Assembly: GCF_000699445.3 (NCBI RefSeq)
Contig: NC_067197.1
Coordinates: forward strand, 868,001 to 932,000
DNA length: 64,000 nt
Reading direction: 5' to 3'
Source of the DNA: Schistosoma haematobium
Lineage: Eukaryota; Platyhelminthes; Trematoda; Strigeidida; Schistosomatidae
In this document: piece by piece, positions 1 through 10,572 of the stretch
How the letters are laid out: every line of letters starts with the position of its first letter
Numbering within the stretch: position 1 is the stretch's first letter
Notes under the pieces: generated by a model
What the model was told of the DNA's origin: nothing
The model's database searches: none
Seen by the model: only the letters and a program-made list of their open reading frames with translations
Position numbers and translations under genes: made by a program

Positions 1-162
1 GGTATATATATGGATGAGTATTTGTGCATTTCGGTAGCTCACGTAGTTAAGGAGTTAATGCGAGGCACGCCGTGTATCAGCACCAGACTTTTGACACTAC
101 CCGTCACAACATATTCTGGCGACATTATTTCTCTCAAACGCATGCGATAAAAAAATTCCAGA
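1..162 (+). other. Possible leader of an LTR retrotransposon
   Basis: Non-coding stretch directly upstream of a gag-like reading frame. A TTCTGGCGAC string lies about 50 bases before the gag ATG, which could be part of a primer-binding region, but no LTR end is visible. This is inference from position only. Confidence 0.25.
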
Positions 163-395
163 ATGTCAATGTCAGTAGATCAGCTCAAAATTATTTTACA
201 GCAAACGAAATTTCAAGCACCACAATTGAAAACGACTGAAATGATGGGACAAAAGTCAATTCAAGAAAATTCGATACAGATTTCCGAATTAACAGGCTCA
301 ACTACCGAATCACAGATCAACTCAATGAGTGAGTTTCACTTTGATCCTGAAGCTAATGTTACACTTGGATTATGGACCAAAATGTATGGCAACGT
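163..395 (+). pseudogene. Gag-like fragment of an LTR retrotransposon
   Basis: The ATG at 163 opens a frame beginning MSMSVDQLKIILQQTKF, followed by an ISELTGS stretch and an EFHFDPEANVTLGLW motif. This resembles, from family knowledge, the N-terminus of gag polyproteins in trematode Ty3/Gypsy-type elements (Saci/CsRn1 group), which start with a DQLK..L motif and carry an EF.YDP......F..W block before the capsid core. Likeness is lost after residue ~77, about 65 bases before an SR2-derived sequence begins at ~460, so only the first fifth or so of a gag is present. No protease, RT or integrase follows. Without a database comparison the family is tentative. Confidence 0.45.
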
Positions 396-459
396 ATGCC
401 AAAAAGTGTTAGTTGTGTTCATATATTGTCAAAGTCTCACAACTAATGCTTACTCTGAC

Positions 460-931
460 TCCACCTACAGCTTTTCTAGAGTTACTGCTAGTTCCAAACC
501 CGGGTAAAGTAGTAGGGTTGGTCGTGAGGTCGGCAACTCCATTCCATAGAAAACAGCCTTGCTTAAAAATTCGCAATGAGATCAAACAAATTAAGCCATT
601 TAAATTCTGCCCTCTGAGTTGAAGGAGGAATCATGGCGCATCATGATGAAATCCTAGATTCTTTAGAAGTCACGAAACTGATGCCCCTTTTAACAATTAG
701 AACAACAATTAATATAGGTACATGGAATGTTCGGACAATGTAGGTGACCAGAAGGACCAGTGAAATAGCCGCGGAGATACAACATGACGGTTCTCGGAAT
801 CGGCGAAAACCATTGGACTCAAGCTGGTTAGAAGAAGTTGAATTCGAGAGAGATGATATTGTACTCTGGCCGCGGGGAAGAAAATGCTCCACACGCTCGT
901 GGAGTTGCTCCGATGCTGTCCAAAGAAGCGC
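460..931 (+). mobile_element. SR2-like RTE 5' end, left arm of a large inverted repeat
   Basis: Carries the 5' leader and the start of the endonuclease frame of an SR2-like RTE retrotransposon. The INIGTWNVRTM motif (from ~708) is the usual opening of the SR2 apurinic-like endonuclease, but a stop codon follows the M directly. The 472 bases are a near-perfect inverted copy of 1797-2267, sharing that stop and the later frame damage. The arm ends abruptly at 931 inside the endonuclease, so this is a fragment of about 0.5 kb. Confidence 0.8.
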
Positions 932-939
932 TTGATGAG

Positions 940-2267
940 GTAATGAGGTGTCCCTCTTTCCAGTCTGTCTATGGAACTTGTTTTTTTTCGACTGTTGTCA
1001 ATCGCTGTCTTCTTGTTGTTCCTTTCCTGAATCTTGTTCAGGGTCTCGATAGATCCGTTCCTAGTTATGATGCTTCTTGACGTCCAGAATTTCCTGTCAC
1101 GTTGGAGTTAATGCTTCTTTGATCCCTTTCCAGATGTCTTCCATAGTACTTTCTTCTTTCAGTAGGTCCTGTAAGACTTTGAACCTGTTTTTGAGAGTTA
1201 ACTTGAATGCAGTGACCATGCTAGTATCCTATACGAAGGCTGTATTGAACTTTTGTAATGCTCTTTGTCCAGTTGTTCAGTGCCTCTTTAGCTTCAGTTT
1301 CATCTTGGCCACAACCAGACGGTGATCTGAAGCTATGTAAGCTCCTCTCCTGGTTCTCACATTTTTCATCGGCCTTCCGAATTTTTTATTGATACAAAAA
1401 TGATCTATCTGGTTCCCCATGTTGTGACCTGATGAGACCCATGTAGATATGTGTATATGTTTTGTGTGGGAATATTGTGCACACAAATTTGTGGATCTCT
1501 CACCATTCATGTTCTTTTCTTTGTCAGTTCATGACATCCCATAACATAGTCATACCCGGTGTGGTCCACTCCGACTTTGACGTTTAGATCTCCCATCAGG
1601 ATGGTCAGATCTTTTCCTTAGCCCCTCGCTATGATCGATTGAAGCTTCTCACGGAAATGATCTATATCGTTGTCGTTGCCATCACTAGTGGGTGCATAAC
1701 ATTGGATAAGACTAGCTATGTTTCTTTTCTTCTTTGTTTTGGAGTATGCTTTGATGATCCTGGATCCATGAGATTCCTACCATATAAACGTATTACGCGC
1801 TTCTTTGGACAGCATCGGAGCAACTCCACGAGCGTGTGGAGCATTTTCTTCCCCGCGGCCAGAGTACAATATCATCTCTCTCGAATTCAACTTCTTCTAA
1901 CCAGCTTGAGTCCAATGGTTTTCGCCGATTCCGAGAACCGTCATGTTGTATCTCCGCGGCTATTTCACTGGTCCTTCTGGTCACCTACATTGTCCGAACA
2001 TTCCATGTACCTATATTAATTGTTGTTCTAATTGTTAAAAGGGGCATCAGTTTCGTGACTTCTAAAGAATCTAGGATTTCATCATGATGCGCCATGATTC
2101 CTCCTTCAACTCAGAGGGCAGAATTTAAATGGCTTAATTTGTTTGATCTCATTGCGAATTTTTAAGCAAGGCTGTTTTCTATGGAATGGAGTTGCCGACC
2201 TCACGACCAACCCTACTACTTTACCCGGGTTTGGAACTAGCAGTAACTCTAGAAAAGCTACAGGCGG
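940..2267 (-). mobile_element. SR2-like RTE, 5' third (leader and endonuclease), degenerate
   Basis: Reading leftwards from 2267 there is a leader, the GTWNVRTM endonuclease start (followed by a stop), then at 1510-1277 a block with the endonuclease C-terminal motifs NQIDHFCINKKF and ASDHRLVVAKMKLKLK (the SDH catalytic box). Frame-shifted linker sequence matching SR2 continues to about 945. The RT domain is absent. The right part, 1797-2267, is duplicated in inverted orientation at 460-931. Endonuclease codons are broken by stops and frameshifts, so it is not functional. Assignment to the SR2/RTE clade rests on recognised protein motifs. Confidence 0.8.
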
Positions 2268-3955
2268 ATTTCATAGATATATGGCAAGACGGAATACTAC
2301 TAAAAGTGTTAACTGAAACGATTATAAAAACGCACATATATAGTTCATACTTATTCATGTAAATTACAGGCTTATTATTGGAATAAAAATGGCTCAGTGT
2401 CATGTTGCTTGAAAAACTAATATCAGTACAAATAAATGAATTCACGTACGCGCTTGTGCAGCCAACACGCTGTAAGGACATAATGGAGTATATGCTGTGG
2501 AGAACAAAGAAAGTGTTTTCAAGTTGAGGATCGGAGAGAAAGGCATTATATTAATGTATTTTCGTCCTTCAAAATATAAACGATCTGCATGGGGTCTATT
2601 AATTACTAACATCATTGCAAACACATGCGGTCGCCTTATCGATCACTGAATGATTTAGTTCCATAACCAACTTTAGAATCAATATTCAAAGTTTAGAGTT
2701 ATCTTAGTGACACATGCTTAGCGGATAACCCATTAGGATTTAAACATTACAGATAAAGCAGTCATTTATTTTCTTATCTCATGTAGGTACTGCGTCTCCT
2801 ATTTTTGTTGAATGATGAGATGTTTGTTCAATTATATATACAGTCTTCAGTTCAACTAATTCCTCGTTGTCGTGTAATTAAAGCGTGACACCTCTACTTC
2901 AAAGCACTTTGATTCCCTGTATAACGAGGGGTTCAATAATACGGCATGGTGGGCGCACTTTACACTCTTTCCAAGTAGTCATTTCCAGGTTTAAGATAAA
3001 TAATAATTTATTCTCGAATAACAGTATACTACGTGGGACATCTAGTTTACAGGCAAGATCAAATTGTTACAGGAGATACACTTTTCACTGTAGTAGGTTA
3101 CTCAGTTAGATTGCTATTTCATAAGGTTCATTGGCCATAGAATTATGGAGGATAACACTACCCACGTATGAACGTAAATAAAATTAGTAAGAGTCGTATT
3201 TTCAATATAACAGTTGGCGTGCTTAATGAACGTTGCGTTGTTACGTGAAACTGATGGTCGAGAATAAATCCACGTAAAGCTGAGGGCTTTTAGAAACCGC
3301 AACTTTACACCCCATCGGAACTTCTGAGGCATTAATGATGGGGCAGGTTGAAGTCACCCATTTCATATGTGTTTTCGCGGGCTGAAAAGGAAGGTAAAAA
3401 AAGAAAGGACGAGCAGCGTAGCAGACAATGTTTATGCCTATTGAAGTTCAGTCATTTATGGAGGAATATTTAAGTTATGACTGGTTAGTCTAATTTTCTT
3501 TTATTATGGTACTTTTTAAACAAGAGTATTCAAATGGGTTAAAGGAAAACAACCGTAAATGAGGTGTAAGTGGATAAAGAACTGTATAATCGGAGGTGGT
3601 TCAGAAAGAAGCTTAAAGGATAAAATTATGTGTAGTTTTAAAATATAGTATTGGAGTACTACAGTATTCTGACTAAAAAATGGCTATCTCCCTTTTTTTC
3701 GAAGCTATTTCAGCTCATTTTTATTTTTATAGATTTTATAGGGTCATGAGCAGGCTTTGTTTTCAGTTAATTGTCTAATTTTGCATGCAGTAAGATCACT
3801 CAGTAGGAAGTGAAACCACTTCAACCTTTTAAACGTGGCTTAAAGAGATATCTTGCATAATAAATCAGCATTAATGCTATTGATTCGTGACATCCCTCTT
3901 GACCATAAGGAGCCGTAATTTAACAACATGTTCTGCTCTGCAGACATGGGTGAAT
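2268..3955. other. No recognised gene or element
   Basis: AT-rich sequence with only short unconvincing reading frames. I see no domain motif, splice-consistent exon or known repeat. The N-terminal LARP1 exon could lie here, but no candidate with the needed phase (one base carried into 16894) stands out. Confidence 0.4.
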
Positions 3956-4490
3956 TTAAATTATTGTCCCACCATCATGTTTGATGGCCAGCAAATCAAC
4001 CCAGATCTCCCTATTTTGGGTGAATTTTGGGGTTTCCTCAAGGTTGAATGACAATTGCCTTTTGTCGCTCCAGATAGTTAGGTTATTGAGGTCACTTTGA
4101 ATCTGGGATACACTTTCACTTGTAGCTACAGGCTTAAAGCTGTATACTATACTAAGTATGGTGCCGAAATTTTATGGCATTGAGTATATCGTTTACATAC
4201 ATAAGAAACGTGAATAGACCTGATGCACCTCCTTGTTGACTCTAATAGTTATTAGTCTAGGTGATGAGAGCCATTGTACTTTGCCATTTGTTTACATTCT
4301 GTTAAGAATGAGGCTAACCATGAATATAGTGGATTGTTGATTCCGAAGGACTTTAATTTGATAGGAAGCCTTTTGTGTGAGACCTCATCGAAAGCTTTCT
4401 GTATATTGAAGATAAAAGACAGATAGTCTTCGTTAGTTGCTCCTTAGTAAGGTCCTGTGTGTATCTAGTGTTTTTTTGAGTCAGCCGACT
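3956..4490 (-). mobile_element. CR1-like non-LTR retrotransposon, RT fragment
   Basis: On the minus strand a degraded reverse-transcriptase core is readable near 4400-4260: KAFDEVSHKRL, then KLKSFGINNPLYSWLASFLT. The 'KAFD.VSH..L' block and the following 'GI....L.W..SFL' block are the palm-domain motifs upstream of PQGSVLGP in CR1/Jockey-group RTs. The GVPQGS region is damaged by stops, and further RT-like sequence down to ~3960 is frameshifted. No ends or TSD are visible. Confidence 0.65.
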
Positions 4491-5149
4491 GAAGAAGACA
4501 TCACATATGTGAGTACTAAGTTTTAGGAGTTCGCTATGTCACAAGTATTTCGCTCGTTCTCAACTTTTGAAATCCCCTGGATTGTTTTTGTGTCTGTAGG
4601 TATCCCTCGTTCTATTGATATATGTAACCAAACTAGCAGCGGATAATTCTTTGCTTATTATGTGGGTGGTACACAGTGGAGCGCGAGGTTATTTGTTCAA
4701 ACACCTAAAACGTTTCAACATCCAACATGAGATAATAGGTAATATAACCCCTATACGAAATAAGGATGTGAATAAATACTTGAGGTCTATTGTTTTGACA
4801 GATACTTAGATGTTTAAGGTCAACTCTCAACTAATTAACCTAAGTTGTTACATCGTTCCTTGAATCATCCTGATTTAGCTGGAAGCAAAAGAAGAGGAAA
4901 GACCAAGTTCAAAAGTATTTTTCAGTACTCTCAACACTAAGATTAAATCACCTCTTAATATGAATCAAGACAAGGTAAGTAGGTCTGGATTCTCGATTAT
5001 CACAGTATATAATAAGCCTTGGAACTTTAAAACCGCACGGGTTTTCAGATGAAATTCAATCTTAACGTTAAGATCACACCACAACTGCATACGCTGTGGT
5101 GAGCATACTTATTTGGTGAATGATTGTCTTAGTGTCCGTCTACCTTTAC

Positions 5150-5850
5150 ATCTTCAATGTAAAAGACATGATTGTATTGATGTAGAAGAACCACAATTTA
5201 ATAATAATACTAATAACGACAACTTGGACCAGCTAATCTGAACGCCTAGATCATAATTTATTCTTACTTTCATTAGACGACCTACCAGAAAGTCTCTGAT
5301 CCACTTCAGAAGGGGTACGGAAATCCCTAGTTTTCCCAGCTTTAACAAAGTCTGTTGTGCGGTACTTTAAAGGATATATTACTGAAGTCAGTGTGTACAA
5401 CATTCACTGATTTTCCACTATCTGACGACTATATGCATCTTTCATGCTATTCAAATAAATTTTGAACACAATAATCCCTTCATGAGACCATTCTGTTCAC
5501 TGTTTAGCAGGTTTTTGATTTCCAAAAAAAATCATAACGGTCTTTAAGATGGGTTTTTATAATATTTTATCTTCGACATTGGTGAAGCTTATAGGTCAGA
5601 AGTTTTGTGTAAGTTTTCTTGATCCTTTGTTTCGAAGTGAAGTGATAATTGCGTCATTCTGGCTCATAAGTTATTTGCTCTGGTTGAGTGACATCTTAGA
5701 TGCTGTATGACAGGAATGTATGTCGCAACTCGTCTCAGGACTTATAAAATGAATCACACTTAGTCCTGTTGATTTTCTCTTGTCTCAAGCACTTAGTGCT
5801 TAGTAGTATATCGTCTTGGTTGAATTTAACAGTGAGCGACAGGTTCGGAG
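5150..5850 (-). mobile_element. CR1-like non-LTR retrotransposon, RT fragment
   Basis: The minus strand at 5348-5154 encodes LKLGKLGISVPLLKWIRDFL followed by a VGRLMKVRINY segment, matching the RT segment between the 'FDKVPH..L' and 'PQGSVLGP' motifs of CR1-like elements. Just upstream (about 5360) the sequence reads like a damaged 'KVPHNR'. The region to ~5850 is compatible with more N-terminal RT sequence but is too mutated to read with certainty. Nonfunctional relic. Confidence 0.55.
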
Positions 5851-5859
5851 TTACTACTT

Positions 5860-6550
5860 CTGAAGCTATTTCTGTAGCACGTGCTACTTATATGAACAGA
5901 TATAAGTGGTATGTAGCAGAAAATTGAAGTGGGATGCTTAACGACGGAAGAGGAACGTGGGGAGAATGGAAAAACAGAAGCCGTCTGATTAGCAACAGGA
6001 ATGGAAGAACAATGGGGTTGGTAGGAGACAATTCAAGGAGGATTTGCAAACGGTTTACTCTATGTATTGTTTTCGGAGTTTATAAATGCAGTTAATGATT
6101 AAACACTAAAATTTAAGAAATTCCAACATTGTGATTTAGAACAACATAAATAAGTGAACTATACTGTTTTGATTAGATCCTCATCATGCTTTATTCTGAT
6201 ATACAGTAATATTTGAATGCATATACGAAATTATAAGACCAATAAAGGCAGTTTACTGGGCAATGATAACAGTGGAATATATTACATAAATCAACACAAA
6301 AAGTGAAAAGTAAAAATTGGTAATGTGATTATAGATGTACCAGTTGGCCTGAACCAATGTTTCACAGTGGGAAATAAACCATTTGTTAGAACATAGACAA
6401 TGCAATAACATTCATAAAGAAGCATGATATTATAAAATAAAAAGTGTTCAGAAAAATGGACAATGATACATATATTTGGAAAATAAAAGAATGAGGGTGA
6501 AGATAAACAAATGAACAGAGCGTTGGAAATAATAATAAACAAAACCATTT
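5860..6550. other. No recognised gene or element
   Basis: AT-rich sequence separating CR1-like remains from the Penelope-like remains. Short minus-strand frames at 6291-6548 have no recognisable motif. Confidence 0.35.
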
Positions 6551-6551
6551 G

Positions 6552-7600
6552 TTAAGACCAAGGCGGAGATAAGGGATTGTTGACTCGAATTCCTATAGCT
6601 TCTGCCATATGCATGAGACAAGATCGAAAACTAGTTGGAGTACGATAAATCACTTTGAATGACCTGTTTTTGCCTACTACATGACCGCTATCAATCAAGT
6701 ATGATGGAACAGAGCTGCATATTCCATTGATGGTAACCTTTTCTAACCACAAAGGGAGGCACTCACTAACTCGTTGGCTACGTTATCTGCTAGCACGCCA
6801 AAAACACAACCTTCTCCACAGGAGCAGATGAATTTTTAGATACACATAGATATGGCAGAACCAGGTACCTTATCCTTTAGTTGAGGAATCACCGTAGACC
6901 GAGTCGAGTACAATGGACAGAGGGTAGCTGCAAAAAACGTTCTCTTAACTGTTCTGGTCAACTTATTCCGTAGCACGTCACCAGATACATCTCCATTGGG
7001 TTGCAGCTTCAAGAAGAGTGGTTTCTTATTAGTCGTTGATGTCGCTATTTCCTTGTTTGTTAGATGCAAGTGTTTCTTTGGGAAACCTTGTGATAACTCA
7101 TGTCAACCAACATATTATGTGTAAGCTCTAGTTCCTTATTTATTATATCGCCTAAGCATATCTTGCCAACTCTATTTGCAAGGCATTCAACTAGGTTTCT
7201 CTTATAATGAATGGGTACAAAGCTCAAGAATTGTGTGAAATAGGTTTCTGAAAAACTTTTCCTATACATACTTCTGCCGATAGAACCAATTTCTTTTCTG
7301 TTTAACGAAACGTCATGAAATGTAGTTTATTATCAAGTTCCTCTTCGTACGTAAATTTGGTTGCTGAATGTTCATTATTAAATAGTCCATAGAGTTCTGG
7401 TCGGCGATACTAGACATGAACAATAAAGTGACAGCGTGATGACACGAATTCAGATGACTGTTTCAAGCTTTCTGTACACTAGGATAAACTCATCAGTCTT
7501 CTAAGCATAGTAAGTCGTTAAATGGTTCAAATGATTGTGGACGAAATAGAAAAAGCTTTCTCTTAACGTGCTTCCGTGTCCAGTAGCAGTGGGTCACTAA
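6552..7600 (-). mobile_element. Penelope-like element remnant, C-terminal RT and GIY-YIG region
   Basis: Reading leftwards, three broken frames line up with the C-terminal part of trematode Penelope-like RTs: FLSFVPIHYKRNLVECLANR (7269-7060), then PLFLKLQPNGDVSG...RTVKRTFFAATL...QLKDKVPGSAISMC (7069-6836), then VPSYLIDSGHVV...SFKVIYRTP...AEAIGIR (6752-6552). The junction near 6840-6790 reads KFICSCGE after a stop, where a GIY-YIG endonuclease normally begins (typically 'Y.F.CSC...YIGRT'). The catalytic GIY/YIG residues are not readable, so the nuclease is dead. Known biology: PLEs combine an RT with a C-terminal GIY-YIG nuclease. Confidence 0.7.
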
Positions 7601-7679
7601 TAGCTCCAGGAAGGAACATAAGTATATTATCAATAAAAGAGGAAAACGAAATCGATAAATCATTGTAAGATACTATGCT

Positions 7680-9260
7680 TAGTCTTTAAGAATATTTCAA
7701 GTTTCCTCTAAATCGACTCATGGGAAATCGCTTGGACTACCTCAACTGGCAGCAAATTCCAGTATTTGACAACTCTTAACGAGTAAGTAGTTGTGTCCAC
7801 AGTCCATTCTGCTGTGTTGTGTCTCCCACTTCTGGGTGTTACCCCTTAGGTTTGTTTTGGAGATAAACTTATGTAGGTGTTTAAGGGGATGTCCAGAAGT
7901 GTTAAGGATACTATAAGCCATTAGAAGGCCACCTATAAGATGCCTATATTCTGATGGGTAAAGGTTTGGTGATTGGAGACACTCTTCATAAGGCTTGAAT
8001 TTGAGTACCCGAACTGATTTGGTGGGTCGCCGTTGAATACGTCCCAGAATGTCCCTATCCTTTTGAAGTGAGGGAGGAAATACTATGTTTCCGTACTCTG
8101 AAAGGGATGAATGAAACTGGTGAAGATTATATGGAAAGTTCTTCCATCGAACTGGCCAAAATTGTGTTTCAATGTTATCAGTGCAAGGTTTTCTCGAAAG
8201 GCAATTTTGTCGCAGATAGCGTAAGATTCCAGATCGTAGGGTACCAACATTCCTAAATTGCCGTAGTCTGCATCACGTCTCAGATAGACTACTTAAGAGT
8301 TCGAAGTGTCAAAGGTAGGTCCGCTGTCATCTGCCCAACTTCAAAGTTGGGCAAAAAGTAATAAATCAGACGACACCTGTTGTGGAAGATCGTTTATATA
8401 AATCAGGAAAAGAAGAGGTTCTAATACTGAAACCCTAAAGGAAATAAAATTAATCCCGACCTCAAAATGTCGATTTCTTATGTATGAAGTGAGCCAATCA
8501 ATTAAAGGTTATTTGAAGCCTGATCGTTTGAGCTACTTGGTAGGCATATGTGGTTGACACTATCACAATGTTTTGAGAAGTCAAGATACATGATGTCAAC
8601 CTTCTCCTTGCGATCATGGATGGTTGTCCATCTGTCTACCGCAATAGGAACGTTAGATGTTCATGCTGTTGGGGTGAAAAGAAGTTCAAGGATAATAAAT
8701 AATCGTGTATACCGTCTTATATCAGTGACTTCATGGTTTTTGAAGGTATGGAGAGAAGCGCTACAGGTTGGTAGCTTGAAGGATTGCTGCGTCGACCTCC
8801 TTTGAAAATTGGTGTGATGTGAGCCAGATTTCAAATTTCCGGTAGTTTGCTTCGGCTTAGTGAATGTGAGGAAATCACTGTGAGTGGTGTTGCCATTATT
8901 GAAGCTGCTTCACTCACCACACAAGAATGAACCATATCCGGGCCAGGAGAAGTATCTTTTCTTAAGTGTGCAGTTTCCGGCATACGTAGTCGGCACTGAG
9001 ATTCACTTCCGAAATCCTTGTGGAATTGCAGATTGAATTTCGGAGGATTGAAGTTCCCTAGAATCAGGATGTGAGTGAATCCGAGACGAGTAGAGTGGAA
9101 TAATCCTTCCAGCATACAATTATTGTACTCGATGTTAGCAGTGTGTATCTTGTAGATGAAACCAAATAGACACCTCGAAGTGGTAGGCAATCTTATTGAG
9201 TGACAATTGGATCCATGGAGATTGATAAACTCTTGGTTGTGCATTGGATGCACCTCCAGG
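7680..9260 (-). mobile_element. CR1-like element with internal deletion (endonuclease joined to RT)
   Basis: The minus strand at 9253-8831 keeps one open frame of 140 residues. Its first half carries an endonuclease motif resembling LLIMGDFN (ILILGNFNPPKFNLQF); its second half is an RT N-terminal block (DTSPGPDMVHSCVVSEAA...). In a full element several hundred residues separate these, so an internal deletion has fused them without breaking the frame. Further left are RT remains (near 8600, a FDKV-like block) and, at ~7850-7690, a CR1-type C-terminus resembling RG(N)TQKW...YWNLLPVEVVQ. No TSD seen. Confidence 0.6.
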
Positions 9261-9768
9261 CAAGATAGTATTTATAAGGTTACCCCACACCCCATTCCCG
9301 TTTTTCTGTCACTGTGAAACAAAGACACCCCGGGCATTGTTAGCTCCCGGTCCACAAACTAAGAACATGTCAGATAGTAAGCTGAGGTAAAACCACAGTT
9401 AGGTATCAAGTTGAGTGAAACTCAAAAATAAAATTTAAAGACAGATTCTTTAGATCAGAAATGGCACTTTTGTTGCGTAAGGACACAGCGAAATTATTAA
9501 TAATTTAAATCGCGTTGAGACTAATTTTCCCGTTCGTATAGCCTCACAGGCTAAAGACCTGTAGAACTATTAAATTTCGGGATTTTATTTAACCACTACA
9601 TACCGTTCGACCTTCAGTGTTCAGTCTTCAGTAATAAGGATAGGAGGTCTATCGACCTATATTAATCCTTGCAGTTTGTAATATTGTGGAGGTACAATCT
9701 CGTTTTGAATGTATTAAAAGAAGGCGCTGATATTACGCGTTATCTGCATCACTACACTCTTATTAGAA

Positions 9769-9778
9769 TTTACTTCTA
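9769..9778 (+). repeat. Target-site duplication, left copy (TTTACTTCTA)
   Basis: TTTACTTCTA at 9769-9778 is repeated exactly at 12648-12657. The two copies bound a unit that ends on the left in an A/T-rich 3' tail and on the right in an element head, as expected for target-primed insertion of a minus-strand retroelement. Confidence 0.75.
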
Positions 9779-10059
9779 TTTTATTTATTTATTTGTTTAT
9801 TTGAACACATGGATATTGGTACAAGAGAGCGCCAATATATATGCGCCACACAAAACAATGAGAATTCGAAGAGAAATAGAAAGAAAAGCAAAGGAGCGCA
9901 AAAAAAAGAGAACAACAACGAAGAGATTGGTGTGAGGTAGTGTGGTAGTAATGAGGGAACGGAAAGGTGCAATCGGAAAAAAATCTTTCAGGTAAGGGAG
10001 ACACAACCACTTTTCATGAAGAAAGTAAAAGAAGGTTACAGCAGGATCGCCACTGGCTT

Positions 10060-10524
10060 CTATTCTGAGCCATATCTGATAACGTCTCTAGCCACTGTGA
10101 TGCACCATCTCTCAGACCCCATCCAGGGAGTCGTGAAGGACCAACAGAAGCCAGTCCTTTGCAGCTTTCTTTCATACCACGACACCATGTCATACACTGA
10201 CCACCTCTCCGCTTTTCTCAACCTGTCCCAGAGTCGGCAAATAATGCACGACGTGGAATTCTCTGGGACGACATTCGTAGAACATGTCCAAGCCACCGAA
10301 GTCGGTGTTTCAAAGATAGGGACAACTATCGACTCATTCCATGACGTTAGTACACACTCTAGTTCCCAAGCCTTTGTAAACAACGTCGTCAATTCCTTAG
10401 TCAAAAAGTCACCACCATCTTTAAAAAGAGCCGGTGGTAAGTCATCTGGGCCAGGTGATTTGTAACGCTTCAAGAGTTGGAGTTCCTTGCGGACTTCCTC
10501 CTCGTTTGGTGGATCAGTCGTCAC
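10060..10524 (-). pseudogene. RTE reverse-transcriptase N-terminal fragment
   Basis: Continues the endonuclease ORF after a frame break. It opens TTDPPNEEEVRKELQLLKRY then KSPGPDDLPPALFKDGG, which is RT motif 0/1, followed by ELTTLFTKAWEL...LTSWNESIVVPIF (finger region; normally followed by a YKKG box). After 'VPIF' the frame no longer resembles RT although the DNA still shows RTE-B likeness in other frames. The catalytic YADD box is absent. A 149-residue frame on the opposite strand is a shadow. Confidence 0.7.
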
Positions 10525-10572
10525 CGGCCATGGAGGGCAGGACAGTTTGACCGATGTTGCCGGAGCAGCAGG

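Noticed and set aside
10016..10465. 149-residue plus-strand ORF
   Set aside because: Antisense shadow of the RTE RT fragment at 10060-10524; no domain, and codons are explained by the minus-strand motifs.
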